The notes: generated by a model not told the origin, from the sequence alone. A stretch of 34,502 nucleotides of DNA from Prevotellaceae bacterium (GCA_031270065.1 JAISYF010000196.1:1-34502), one strand, 5' to 3'. Counted from the first letter of the stretch, positions 8,850 through 16,553 are shown. Numbers and translations are program-made.

Positions 8850-11054
8850 ATGAAAAAAGCGTTTCTTTTTAATTTAGTGTTTTTATTGACATTTGCAATG
8901 CTATCAAAACTCAATGGGCAAACGCTGTCTGGCAGAGGAGCATCAATGCCTTTTAGCGTGATAGAAGCGGAGAACGCAAGTACAAACGCAACTATTTTGC
9001 CGTCTTCCACAGTCTACAAAAACGATATTCAGAGCGAGGCATCGGGCAGAAGGGCTGTAAAACTGCAAAACACAGCCGACTATGTGCAATTTACACTCAC
9101 CGCATCTGCAAACGCGCTTGTGTTGCGCTACGCAATACCCGACAACAACAACGCAACTTATCCGCTTGCTTTTTACATCAACGGCAGTCAGCAAAGCGAT
9201 TTAACAGTTGACAGCAAACATTCGTGGGTGTATGGCAACTATCCGTACACTGACAATGCCAACGACGGCAATGCGCATAAATTTTGGGAAGAAAAACGCA
9301 TTATTCTACCGCAAACTTACACTGCGGGAACAACATTGAAGTTTCAAAAAAACTCAAACTGCAACGCCTCGTGGTATTGCATTGACTTAATAGAATCAGA
9401 GCAAATACCCGCCGCAACAGCGCAGCCTGCCAATTCTATTTCAGTAAGCAGTTACACCTCTTTGCAAACTGCGGTTGATGATGCAATACATCAGGGGAAA
9501 AGTTTGTACATTCCCGAAGGCGAGAAAAATTTTCCGACAACAACAGATAAAGCATTTGTTTGGGGGTCGCTCACAATTCAAGGCGCGGGTGCGTGGCGAA
9601 GCATTATTTCAGGTAAGGGCGCACAGTTTGTCATAAAAAATTCAGTAGCAAATATTACTTTTAAGGACTTTACCATTCGCGGCGTGGAAACATGCAGAAT
9701 TGATAACGGCGGGCAAACTGCGATAGAATCGGAACAAGGCTACTCTTACTCAAACGTTACGATTGATAACATTTGGGTGGAACACTGTAAAGTCGGTTTT
9801 TGGATAAGGAACTGCAACAACCTGAACATCAAAAATTGCCGCATACGCAACGTTTTTGCCGATGGAATAAACCTTAACAACGGCAACACAAACGCAATTA
9901 TAGAGCATAACCACATCAGAAACACAGGAGATGACGGAATTGCGCTTTGGTCTAAACTCAGTGCCAACGGAAACAACAAAATCCGTTACAATACGGTTTC
10001 GTTGCCCTCGCTCGCCAATGGAATCGCCATTTACGGCGGCTACAACAATGAAATTTCAAACAATCTTATAACAGATATTGTGTTTCAGGGCGCGGGCGTT
10101 AATGTTGGCACAGACCACCAGCCCATTTCCTGCAACGGTTATATTAAAGTGCTGAATAACACGCTTTTGCATTGCGGAAGTATTGGCGATTATGGGGCAC
10201 ATATCGGCGCAGTGTGGATTTGCGTTCCAGATGGCATCGGCGCAGATATTTCTATCGAAGGAAACGATATTTACACTCCGCGCAGTCAGGGAATTTTTGT
10301 GAAAGGTGCGGCGAGTCTGCCTGATATTTTGGTAAAAAATAATGTTTTTCACACAATTTCTACCAATGCAATCCACATTATGCCTGAATGTAACGGCGCA
10401 ATGACGGCGCAGTGCAACACGTTTACAAGTTGCAACAATCAACTTTATAAAGAATCGTCTTCATTTGTTTATAATGAAAATAACAGTAATTGCGAAAGCA
10501 CGCCGCCGCCGCCCGTTAATATTCTTACAATAAAAATAAAAGTACCAGAAGAGTGGACAAACTGCTACGCTCATCTTTGGTGGGCAGACCAGCCAATTTT
10601 TAGCAATTTGTCTTGGCCCGGACAAGTTTTGACAAAAGAAGGCGAGTTTTTCGTTTATACTGTTGATATTTACAATATTAGCAATGCGAATTTGATTTTC
10701 AACAACGGCAGCGGAGCACAAACGGAAGATATGAGTATACTGCGTAGTAATATTTTGCAGATAGCGGAAAACAGTTGCTGGGACGGCACAAATACAGGTC
10801 AAACACCTGTGCTAATGTCCTGCACTGTAACAGGAATCAGCGCGGCAGACGAAAATAAAACTGTAATATATGTTGATAACAGTCAATTAATAATTAACAG
10901 CAAACAATTAATAAACAGCGCAGTGCAGATTTTTGATGTAACAGGCAAAATAATTGCCACTTTACAACAGTCAATTATTGACATAAATTATTTGCCCGCA
11001 GGCATTTATTTTGTAAAAATTGGAAATTATACAGAAAAATTTATAAAAAAATAA
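8850..11054 (+). CDS. GH87-like beta-helix glucanase with CBM26-like module and T9SS tail
   Basis: A 734-aa secreted protein. Residues 1-23 are a signal peptide (cleavage near LNG-Q). Residues about 34-185 form a beta-sandwich containing IEAENASTN, SGRRAVKL and LRYAIPD, which resembles the domain preceding the catalytic helix in GH87 enzymes. Residues about 200-540 form a right-handed beta-helix with NIWVEHCKVGFW, NVFADGIN and RNTGDDGIALWS. GH87 alpha-1,3-glucanases share this pattern. Asp338 (ADG) and Asp361/Asp362 (GDDG) are 23 residues apart, matching the spacing I recall for catalytic Asp1067 and Asp1090/1091 of Paenibacillus Agl-FH1. A CBM26-like module follows (about 558-630, with LSWPGQ and LIFNNGSG). 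The C-terminal 60-70 residues (VQIFDVTGK, LPAGIYFVKI) are a T9SS type A sorting tail. A pectate-lyase-like beta-helix of other specificity is the alternative. Confidence 0.8.
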   Translation: MKKAFLFNLVFLLTFAMLSKLNGQTLSGRGASMPFSVIEAENASTNATILPSSTVYKNDIQSEASGRRAVKLQNTADYVQFTLTASANALVLRYAIPDNNNATYPLAFYINGSQQSDLTVDSKHSWVYGNYPYTDNANDGNAHKFWEEKRIILPQTYTAGTTLKFQKNSNCNASWYCIDLIESEQIPAATAQPANSISVSSYTSLQTAVDDAIHQGKSLYIPEGEKNFPTTTDKAFVWGSLTIQGAGAWRSIISGKGAQFVIKNSVANITFKDFTIRGVETCRIDNGGQTAIESEQGYSYSNVTIDNIWVEHCKVGFWIRNCNNLNIKNCRIRNVFADGINLNNGNTNAIIEHNHIRNTGDDGIALWSKLSANGNNKIRYNTVSLPSLANGIAIYGGYNNEISNNLITDIVFQGAGVNVGTDHQPISCNGYIKVLNNTLLHCGSIGDYGAHIGAVWICVPDGIGADISIEGNDIYTPRSQGIFVKGAASLPDILVKNNVFHTISTNAIHIMPECNGAMTAQCNTFTSCNNQLYKESSSFVYNENNSNCESTPPPPVNILTIKIKVPEEWTNCYAHLWWADQPIFSNLSWPGQVLTKEGEFFVYTVDIYNISNANLIFNNGSGAQTEDMSILRSNILQIAENSCWDGTNTGQTPVLMSCTVTGISAADENKTVIYVDNSQLIINSKQLINSAVQIFDVTGKIIATLQQSIIDINYLPAGIYFVKIGNYTEKFIKK

Positions 11055-11069
11055 AAAAAAATAATTTTA

Positions 11070-11089
11070 CGCAAAGATTATTCTTTGCG
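11070..11089 (+). terminator. Short perfect stem-loop between GH87 and next gene
   Basis: CGCAAAGA (11070-11077), a TTAT loop and TCTTTGCG (11082-11089) form an 8-bp perfect hairpin. No U-tract follows, so it is a weak terminator at best. It may attenuate transcription or shape the mRNA end between the enzyme gene and the last gene of the locus. The CGCAAAG word recurs in other intergenic repeats of this window. Confidence 0.35.
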
Positions 11090-11161
11090 GACTTTACCTG
11101 AAAACAACAATAATTTATATTTTATTAACACATATTATTAACAAAAAAAATTTTTATCAGT

Positions 11162-12085
11162 ATGAAAAACATTTCTACTTTAATTTTGGGTTTATTGTGC
11201 GCGGTATCTGTTAGCGCACAGAATAAACTGTATTTTTCTCCACAAACATCAAATGGAGGAGATTGGACAGAAGCAGGCGCAAAATTCAATGCGTGTCTGA
11301 AATCTGGCGACGACGCGCCTGTAATTTTGTATCTTGCGCCCGTTGATGGTGCAACCAACGTGTATAGTGCCGATTTGGCAAGCGTTGAGTATGACCAAAT
11401 TCGCTTTCTGCGTTTAGCCCCGACCGACCCTGATGTGGCAGGCAGCGATGATTGGGGTTGGAACAAAACAGGCTATATGCCGTTCAGTTACGCCGAAGGC
11501 AATTATTGGACAATGATCCAGACAATTTGGAATCCAGGCGACAACGACAAACAGTTTTTCACTGTTTCTACTTATGGACAGGCAGTTCCAACAGAGGACA
11601 TTGTTATTAAGTTTAAACAGCCGAATAACGAATGGGAAAATGTCGGCATTTTTGCCTGGGGCGGCACAACCGCTAACGGTATCGAAACTTTTGGCGGGTG
11701 GCCAGGAACAACGCCTGCAAAAGATGCAGATGGATGGTATTCCGTAACTGTTGCTGTTGCAGCGGGACAAACTATCGGACACGTTATTTTTAATGACGGT
11801 AAAACACACGAGCAAGGCGAGGAAGTCCAATTTAACGCCGACGAAGTAACAACCGAAACAGCCTGTTACGAACTGACTGCTTCCGCTGCTACGAAAGTAG
11901 ATTGTATCATCTCTGGCATCGAAGATGTTTTTGCAAATCCGCAAAAAATTGAAAGAATTGAGTATTACAATTTGCAGGGAATACGCCTTAATGCAGAGCC
12001 GCAAGAGGGGTTGTTTATTGCAGTGCCGTACTACAAAGGCAACATTCGCGGCGAAGCGGTAAAAGTGATAAACACAAGAAAATAA
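11162..12085 (+). CDS. Secreted starch-binding-like protein with sorting-type tail
   Basis: A 307-aa protein with signal peptide 1-19 (SVSA-Q). Residues about 20-140 hold a domain with WTEAGAKFNACL, IRFLRLAPTDP and W/Y-rich ends. This resembles small starch-binding beta domains in which a 'W..ArF..Y' strand and 'FvR..P' loop occur; the assignment is tentative. Residues about 145-248 are a CBM26-like module (VGIFAWGG, FGGWPGT, VIFNDG). The last 55 residues (IEYYNLQGIRLN, EGLFIAVPY, VKVINTRK) look like a T9SS/Por-type C-terminal domain, though a degenerate one. There is no catalytic domain. It ends the PUL and is followed by a strong terminator. The likely role is an extracellular glucan-binding protein or a helper for the GH87 enzyme. 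Confidence 0.75.
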   Translation: MKNISTLILGLLCAVSVSAQNKLYFSPQTSNGGDWTEAGAKFNACLKSGDDAPVILYLAPVDGATNVYSADLASVEYDQIRFLRLAPTDPDVAGSDDWGWNKTGYMPFSYAEGNYWTMIQTIWNPGDNDKQFFTVSTYGQAVPTEDIVIKFKQPNNEWENVGIFAWGGTTANGIETFGGWPGTTPAKDADGWYSVTVAVAAGQTIGHVIFNDGKTHEQGEEVQFNADEVTTETACYELTASAATKVDCIISGIEDVFANPQKIERIEYYNLQGIRLNAEPQEGLFIAVPYYKGNIRGEAVKVINTRK

Positions 12086-12111
12086 TCGAAAGATTTATTA
12101 AACAAAAAAAT

Positions 12112-12150
12112 GCGCCCAATGCTTAAAGAAAAACATTGGACGCTTTTTTT
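12112..12150 (+). terminator. Rho-independent terminator of the PUL
   Basis: GCGCCCAATG (12112-12121) pairs with CATTGGACGC (12134-12143), with one mismatch, across a 12-nt loop. TTTTTTT (12144-12150) follows directly. It lies 27 bp after the stop codon of the last PUL gene. Confidence 0.85.
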
Positions 12151-12172
12151 GTATTATGGTTAAAAAAAAATG

Positions 12173-12199
12173 TTCGTGTAGTTCGTGTGGTTAGTGGTA
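12173..12199. repeat. 9-bp tandem repeat, three units
   Basis: The units are TTCGTGTAG (12173-12181), TTCGTGTGG (12182-12190) and TTAGTGGTA (12191-12199). Words of this TTCGTG type occur as dispersed intergenic repeats in many Bacteroidota genomes (from memory). No function is evident. Confidence 0.5.
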
Positions 12200-12222
12200 A
12201 AAAAAAAGACAGCCTTTCCCCT

Positions 12223-12411
12223 ATAAATTTATGATAATACGCAAAGCGACCTATAATTCAATTTGAGGATTCAATTTGAATATTTTGGGATTTTAATTTC
12301 AAATTCTCAAATTTTCAAATTGAATTTTTGTATTTTTGCATCTTCAAATTTTCAAATTGAATTGTCACAAGTTTGTGTGTAATTGAAAATTTTATGTTAC
12401 CTTTGCAAATT
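12223..12411 (+). repeat. Promoter-bearing dispersed repeat, copy A
   Basis: The left end (ATAAATTTATGATAAT, then CGCAAAGCGACC) matches 14905-14948 at 43 of 44 positions. The middle consists of AATTTGA and TCAAATT words in both orientations. The right part (GTCACAAGTTTGTGTGTAAT through the TACCTTTGCA box) matches the reverse complement of 29454-29505 with very few changes. The repeat thus ends in the promoter of sufB. Confidence 0.65.
12372..12405 (+). promoter_or_regulatory. Promoter of sufB
   Basis: TACCTTTG at 12398-12405 fits the TAnnTTTG -7 box. TTTG at 12372-12375 lies 22 bases upstream, slightly long for a -33 element. The same segment in inverted orientation precedes aspS. Transcription would start near 12412, just before the left arm of the leader inverted repeat. 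Confidence 0.55.
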
Positions 12412-12421
12412 CAAAAAAAAA

Positions 12422-12501
12422 CCACAAATTACACCTATTTTAACAAATAAATTTTAATGTAATTTGCGGCTAAATTTTGTAAAAATCTGTGTAATTTGTG
12501 G
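12422..12501 (+). promoter_or_regulatory. Leader inverted repeat before sufB
   Basis: CCACAAATTACAC (12422-12434) and GTGTAATTTGTGG (12489-12501) are perfect 13-bp inverted repeats that enclose almost the whole predicted 5' leader. The right arm ends 9 nt before the sufB ATG. In RNA this could form a long-range stem that hides the ribosome-binding region. It may also simply be a dispersed palindromic repeat. Confidence 0.5.
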
Positions 12502-12510
12502 ATTAAAACA

Positions 12511-13950
12511 ATGAAAGAACAGGACAAAATTATTTCTGAAATTACTGAAAACGAATATAAATACGGCTTTTCCACTGATATTGAAACCGAAATTATACCC
12601 GTCGGCTTGAACGAGGAGGTGGTGCGGTTGATTTCTAAAAAGAAAAATGAACCGAAGTGGCTTTTGGATTATCGCCTCAAAGCATTTCGCTATTGGGAAA
12701 AATCGAAAATGCCGACTTGGGCGCACTTAAATATTCCAAAAATTGATTATCAGGCAATTTCCTATTTTGCCGCGCCGCGAAAAGAGGGTGAAAAAAGCGG
12801 CGAAATTGATGAGGAACTTGTAAAAACTTTCGACAAACTCGGCATTCCTCTTAATGAAAGAAAAATGCTTTCGGGAATGGCTGTTGATGCGGTTATGGAC
12901 AGCGTTTCGGTTAAGACAACTTACAAAAAAGAACTTGCGGAAAAGGGTATAATTTTTTGCTCGATAAGCGAGGCGGTAGAAAATCACCCCGATTTAGTGC
13001 AAAAATATCTCGGCAGCGTTGTTCCCGCAATGGACAACTATTTTGCGGCACTCAACTCGGCGGTTTTTTCTGACGGCTCATTCGTTTTTATTCCAAAAGA
13101 TGTGCGCTGCCCGATGGAACTTTCCACATATTTCCGCATAAACGCCATTAATACAGGGCAATTCGAGCGCACTTTGATAGTGGCAGAGGAAGGAAGTTAC
13201 GTCAGTTATTTGGAAGGCTGCACTGCGCCGATACGCGACACAAATCAGTTGCACGCAGCAATTGTGGAAATTGTGGTGATGGACAATGCGGAGGTGAAAT
13301 ATTCCACCGTTCAAAATTGGTATCCGGGCGACAAAAACGGCAAGGGCGGAATTTATAATTTCGTTACCAAACGCGCTTTGTGCAAGGGCTACAAATCGAA
13401 AATCAGTTGGACACAAGTCGAAACAGGGTCGGCTATTACTTGGAAATACCCGTCTTGCATTCTGCGCGGCGACAATTCTATCGGCGAATTTTACTCTGTC
13501 GCCGTTACGAATAATTTTCAGCAAGCGGACACAGGCACAAAAATGATTCATATCGGCAAAAATACGAAAAGCCGTATCGTTTCAAAGGGAATTTCGGCAG
13601 GAAAAAGTCAAAATTCCTATCGCGGACTTGTGCAAATCGGCGAAAATGCCGACAACGCGCGTAATTTTTCGCAGTGCGATTCGCTGCTTTTGGGCAACAA
13701 ATGTGGCGCACATACCTTTCCGTATATGAATGCAAAAAATCCCTCTGCCATTATCGAACACGAGGCGACCACCTCAAAAATCAACGAGGAACAACTTTTC
13801 TACTGTAATCAGCGCGGCATCAGTACCGAAGACGCTATTGCGCTGATAGTCAATGGCTACGCAAAGGAAGTGCTAAACAAATTGCCAATGGAATTTGCTG
13901 TTGAGGCGCAAAAATTATTGTCGGTAAGTTTGGAGGGAAGTGTAGGATAA
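12511..13950 (+). CDS. sufB: SufB, Fe-S cluster assembly scaffold subunit
   Basis: A 479-aa protein starting at ATG 12511 ([11 protein letters not shown]). An in-frame TTG at 12496 lies inside the leader inverted repeat and is unlikely. SufB forms the SufBC2D scaffold on which Fe-S clusters are built, with SufC supplying ATPase activity. The C-terminal half is strongly conserved: [28 protein letters not shown] and LFYCNQRG. Aligning the C-termini to E. coli SufB places the functional Cys405 at Cys389 and Glu434 at Glu418, both present. sufC, sufD and sufS usually follow sufB; here there is only 277 bp of noncoding DNA and then rubrerythrin. SufD is a paralogue, but the full N-terminal region and motifs make SufB the clear choice. 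Confidence 0.95.
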   Translation: MKEQDKIISEITENEYKYGFSTDIETEIIPVGLNEEVVRLISKKKNEPKWLLDYRLKAFRYWEKSKMPTWAHLNIPKIDYQAISYFAAPRKEGEKSGEIDEELVKTFDKLGIPLNERKMLSGMAVDAVMDSVSVKTTYKKELAEKGIIFCSISEAVENHPDLVQKYLGSVVPAMDNYFAALNSAVFSDGSFVFIPKDVRCPMELSTYFRINAINTGQFERTLIVAEEGSYVSYLEGCTAPIRDTNQLHAAIVEIVVMDNAEVKYSTVQNWYPGDKNGKGGIYNFVTKRALCKGYKSKISWTQVETGSAITWKYPSCILRGDNSIGEFYSVAVTNNFQQADTGTKMIHIGKNTKSRIVSKGISAGKSQNSYRGLVQIGENADNARNFSQCDSLLLGNKCGAHTFPYMNAKNPSAIIEHEATTSKINEEQLFYCNQRGISTEDAIALIVNGYAKEVLNKLPMEFAVEAQKLLSVSLEGSVG

Positions 13951-14111
13951 TTGACGGTTGCTGAACTTGTTGAAGCAAGTTTGCTGATACTGCCGAAACG
14001 AATACAGAATACATTTTTTCCATTAGGAAAAATAGTTTGGTAGAAAAAAAAAATAACATCAACACACATTCAGCAGGAATGTAACATCTATAAGTTGTTT
14101 GTCCTAATAGA

Positions 14112-14137
14112 TTTTATCAAATTTATTATTGATAAAA
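14112..14137. promoter_or_regulatory. Possible operator upstream of rubrerythrin
   Basis: TTTTATCAA (14112-14120) and TTGATAAAA (14129-14137) form a perfect 9-bp inverted repeat with an 8-bp spacer. The centre lies about 30 bp upstream of the -33 element, a typical place for an activator or redox-regulator site. No regulator can be named. Confidence 0.4.
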
Positions 14138-14153
14138 AACATTAAACAAATTA

Positions 14154-14183
14154 TTGATTTTCAGTAAATAAAATGTAATTTTG
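14154..14183 (+). promoter_or_regulatory. Promoter of the rubrerythrin gene
   Basis: TTG (14154-14156) is followed after 19 bases by TAATTTTG (14176-14183), the same core as the susC and korB promoters. The expected start is near 14190, with a leader of about 38 nt. Confidence 0.65.
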
Positions 14184-14227
14184 CAGCACTAAAAATTTAA
14201 AAATAACTAAGTAACATTTCAATTATT

Positions 14228-14770
14228 ATGAAAGAATTAAAAGGAACAAAAACCGAAAAAAATCTGCAAGAGGCTTTTGCAGGCGAATCAATGGCAAGAA
14301 ACAAATACACTTTTTATGCGTCAAAAGCGCGCAAAGAGGGTTATGTACAAATTGCTAATTTGTTTGAGGAAACGGCGGGAAACGAAAAAGAACACGCCGA
14401 AGTCTGGTTTAAACTGCTGCACGGCGGCGAAATGCCAGATACCGCAACCAACCTTCAAGACGGCGTAGATGGCGAAAACTACGAATGGACTGATATGTAC
14501 GCCCGCTTTGCAGAGGATGCGCGCGAGGAAGGTTTTACGCGCATCGCATTCCTGTTTGACGGCGTTGCAAAAATCGAAAAAGAACACGAGGAACGTTACC
14601 GTAAATTGTTGGCGAATGTAGAAAACGAACTTGTTTTCTCGCGAGACGGCGATATGATTTGGCAATGTTCAAACTGTGGACATATTGTTATCGGCAAAAA
14701 AGCCCCCGAAATGTGTCCCGTTTGCTCGCACCCGAAAGCATATTTTCAGATTAAAGCGGAAAATTATTGA
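14228..14770 (+). CDS. rbr: Rubrerythrin
   Basis: A 180-aa non-haem di-iron protein that reduces hydrogen peroxide in the cytoplasm of anaerobes. The four-helix ferritin-like domain has iron ligand motifs: Glu20 (FAGES), [10 protein letters not shown] around residues 47-56 and EKEHEER at 117-123. A C-terminal rubredoxin-like domain has two CxxC knuckles, CSNC (147-150) and CPVC (163-166), which bind the mononuclear iron. Length and order match classical rubrerythrins. It has its own promoter, a candidate operator and its own terminator, so it is probably monocistronic and stress-regulated. Its presence suggests an anaerobic lifestyle. Confidence 0.95.
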   Translation: MKELKGTKTEKNLQEAFAGESMARNKYTFYASKARKEGYVQIANLFEETAGNEKEHAEVWFKLLHGGEMPDTATNLQDGVDGENYEWTDMYARFAEDAREEGFTRIAFLFDGVAKIEKEHEERYRKLLANVENELVFSRDGDMIWQCSNCGHIVIGKKAPEMCPVCSHPKAYFQIKAENY

Positions 14771-14786
14771 TTTTTCACGCAAACAC

Positions 14787-14829
14787 AAAAAAATCGCAAC
14801 AGTTTTGAAAGGCTTTTGCGATTTTTTTT
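14787..14829 (+). terminator. Terminator of rubrerythrin
   Basis: AAAAAAATCGCAA (14787-14799) pairs with TTGCGATTTTTTT (14816-14828) and ends in a T-run. The preceding bases TTTTTCACGCAAACACAAA resemble the inner part of the MITE-like element near 208-226, so the terminator may have come from such a repeat. Confidence 0.75.
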
Positions 14830-14904
14830 GCATAAAAATAAACCCTCTATTTTTGGCAGGTAGAGTTGCCGTTTTAATTAACGTGAATTCTATTCTTTCT
14901 CCCC

Positions 14905-14983
14905 ATAAATTTATGATAATCCGCAAAGCGACCTATAATTCAATTTGAAAATTTGAGGATTTGAAAATTTTATGCTACCTTTG
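14905..14983 (+). repeat. Promoter-bearing dispersed repeat, copy B
   Basis: The first 44 bp match 12223-12266 with one difference. A short AATTTGA-type stretch follows, then GAAAATTTTATGCTACC, shared with the sufB and aspS upstream regions. The middle is much shorter than in copy A, so the unit has conserved ends and a variable core. It sits directly upstream of the flippase gene. Confidence 0.65.
14952..14983 (+). promoter_or_regulatory. Promoter of the flippase gene
   Basis: TTTG (14952-14955), 20 bases, then TACCTTTG (14976-14983). The predicted start at about 14990 gives a leader of about 14 nt, and the promoter lies wholly within the repeat unit. Confidence 0.55.
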
Positions 14984-15003
14984 CACCTCAAAAAAATCAA
15001 AAA

Positions 15004-16503
15004 ATGTCAAACCAGTCGGGCATCAAATCGCTTGCGAAAGACACCGCTATTTACGGCGTTTCGAGCATTGTCGGGAAATTTTTTAATTGGTTGCTTGTGC
15101 CTTTTTATTCGCGTGTGATTACACAGGCGGAGTTTGGTATTTCGCAGCAACTTTATGCGTGGATTGCGCTAATAATCGTGATTTTGACCTACGGAATGGA
15201 AACGGGCTACTTCCGTTTTGCATCGGACAACAGCGGAAAATGGAACGCTAATAAAGTTTATACCACCACCCTTACGAGCATTCTCTGCACATCAGTCGTT
15301 TTTGTGATTTTATTCTCAATGTTCAATCCTCAAATCGCTTTTGTGATGCGGCTTTCGGACTTTACGCCGTTGGTTATGATAATGGGAGTAACGGTGGCTA
15401 TTGACGCATTTTCCACAATTCCTTTCGGTTATCTTAGATTTACAAATAAGCCTGTTAAATTTATGATAATCAAACTTTTAACTATTTTTTCAAATATATT
15501 TTTCGTTCTGTTTTTCCTTTGGCTCTGTCCTAAAATTTACGCAAAAAATCCTGACCTGATTTCCTGGTTTTTTAAGCCCGACAACAAAGTCCTTTATATT
15601 GTAATTGCAAACTTACTTGGCTCATTATCAGGACTTTTAGCACTTTTGCCTTATATTTTTGTAAAAAAATGGGAATTTGATTTTTCGTTGCTAAAAAAAA
15701 TGTTGCGTTACTCGCTGCCGTTGCTTTTGCTTGGCGTAGTCGGCATAATGAACCAAACGCTCGACAAACTGCTTTTCCCCTATCTTTTCAACGGCTCGCA
15801 ACTCGCAATGCGCAGTGAATTAGGCGTTTATCAAGCCTGTTTCAAAATTGCGATGGTGATGATGATGTTCAGTTACGCATTCAAATTCGCTTATGAGCCG
15901 TTTGTTTTTTCGCAAAAAAACAAAGGCGACAACAAGATGCTCTACTCGCTTTCAATGAAATTTTACGTTATTTCCTCGTTGATAATTTTTCTCGTTTTGA
16001 CGGCGTATTTAGACGTTCTTGCTCTGCTGCTTAAAGAAAGTTTTCGCAGTGCAATAATGATAATTCCCTTTGTATTAATTACTTACCTTTTTCAAGGCAT
16101 ATATTTTAATCTGTCGATTTGGTACAAACTTTCCGACCGTACGCATTGGGGAACGTGGATTTCGCTGATTGGTTTTGTGCTGACGCTGGTCAGTTACAGG
16201 ATTTTTATTCCGATTTACAGTTATTGGGCGTGCGTTTTCGGCTCGCTGTTCAGTTTTTTTGTGATGATGTCGGTAAGTTATCTTCTTGGACAAAAATATT
16301 TTCCAATAAAATATAATCTCAAAAAAATCGGTGCCTATTTTGCCTTTGCCATTTCTCTCGCTGCGCTGATGCTGCTTGTAAAAATGCCAAATTTATGGCT
16401 CACAATCCTTTGGCGGAGTGCGCTTTTAGTGCCATTTTTAGTGCTTGTGATAAAAAAAGATGTGCCTGTGAAAGAAATTATAGCAAGGATAAAAAAAGGT
16501 TAA
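15004..16503 (+). CDS. Polysaccharide flippase (Wzx-like, MOP superfamily)
   Basis: A 499-aa integral membrane protein with about 12-14 hydrophobic segments spread over the whole length. The N-terminus (LAKDTAIYGVSSIVGKFFNW, then VPFYSRVITQAEFG) is the typical opening of oligosaccharide/lipopolysaccharide flippases of the Polysacc_synt family. These move lipid-linked oligosaccharides across the inner membrane for surface polysaccharide assembly. There are no glycosyltransferase or polymerase genes around it, so its substrate is unknown. It is convergent with korB and appears to be a single-gene unit with its promoter in a dispersed repeat. Confidence 0.85.
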   Translation: MSNQSGIKSLAKDTAIYGVSSIVGKFFNWLLVPFYSRVITQAEFGISQQLYAWIALIIVILTYGMETGYFRFASDNSGKWNANKVYTTTLTSILCTSVVFVILFSMFNPQIAFVMRLSDFTPLVMIMGVTVAIDAFSTIPFGYLRFTNKPVKFMIIKLLTIFSNIFFVLFFLWLCPKIYAKNPDLISWFFKPDNKVLYIVIANLLGSLSGLLALLPYIFVKKWEFDFSLLKKMLRYSLPLLLLGVVGIMNQTLDKLLFPYLFNGSQLAMRSELGVYQACFKIAMVMMMFSYAFKFAYEPFVFSQKNKGDNKMLYSLSMKFYVISSLIIFLVLTAYLDVLALLLKESFRSAIMIIPFVLITYLFQGIYFNLSIWYKLSDRTHWGTWISLIGFVLTLVSYRIFIPIYSYWACVFGSLFSFFVMMSVSYLLGQKYFPIKYNLKKIGAYFAFAISLAALMLLVKMPNLWLTILWRSALLVPFLVLVIKKDVPVKEIIARIKKG

Positions 16504-16553
16504 ATATTAAATTTTTGGTAAAAAAATACAATTTTCATCTTTTTCAAAAAAAA

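Larger units (their letters stand above)
12086..12510. other. Repeat-rich intergenic region between PUL and sufB
   Basis: No gene is seen. In order it holds the PUL terminator (12112-12150), a three-unit 9-bp tandem repeat (12173-12199), a dispersed repeat unit (12223-12411) built of AATTTGA/TCAAATT words and ending in the sufB promoter, and a perfect 13-bp inverted repeat (12422-12501) filling the sufB leader. Confidence 0.7.

Noticed and set aside
12496..12510. TTG start for sufB upstream of the ATG
   Set aside because: The TTG lies in the right arm of the leader inverted repeat and adds WIKT residues not typical of SufB; ATG 12511 gives the expected N-terminus.
14676..14948. 90-aa plus-strand open frame after rubrerythrin
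   Set aside because: It overlaps the rubredoxin domain in another frame, runs through the terminator and a dispersed repeat, and has no promoter or start context.
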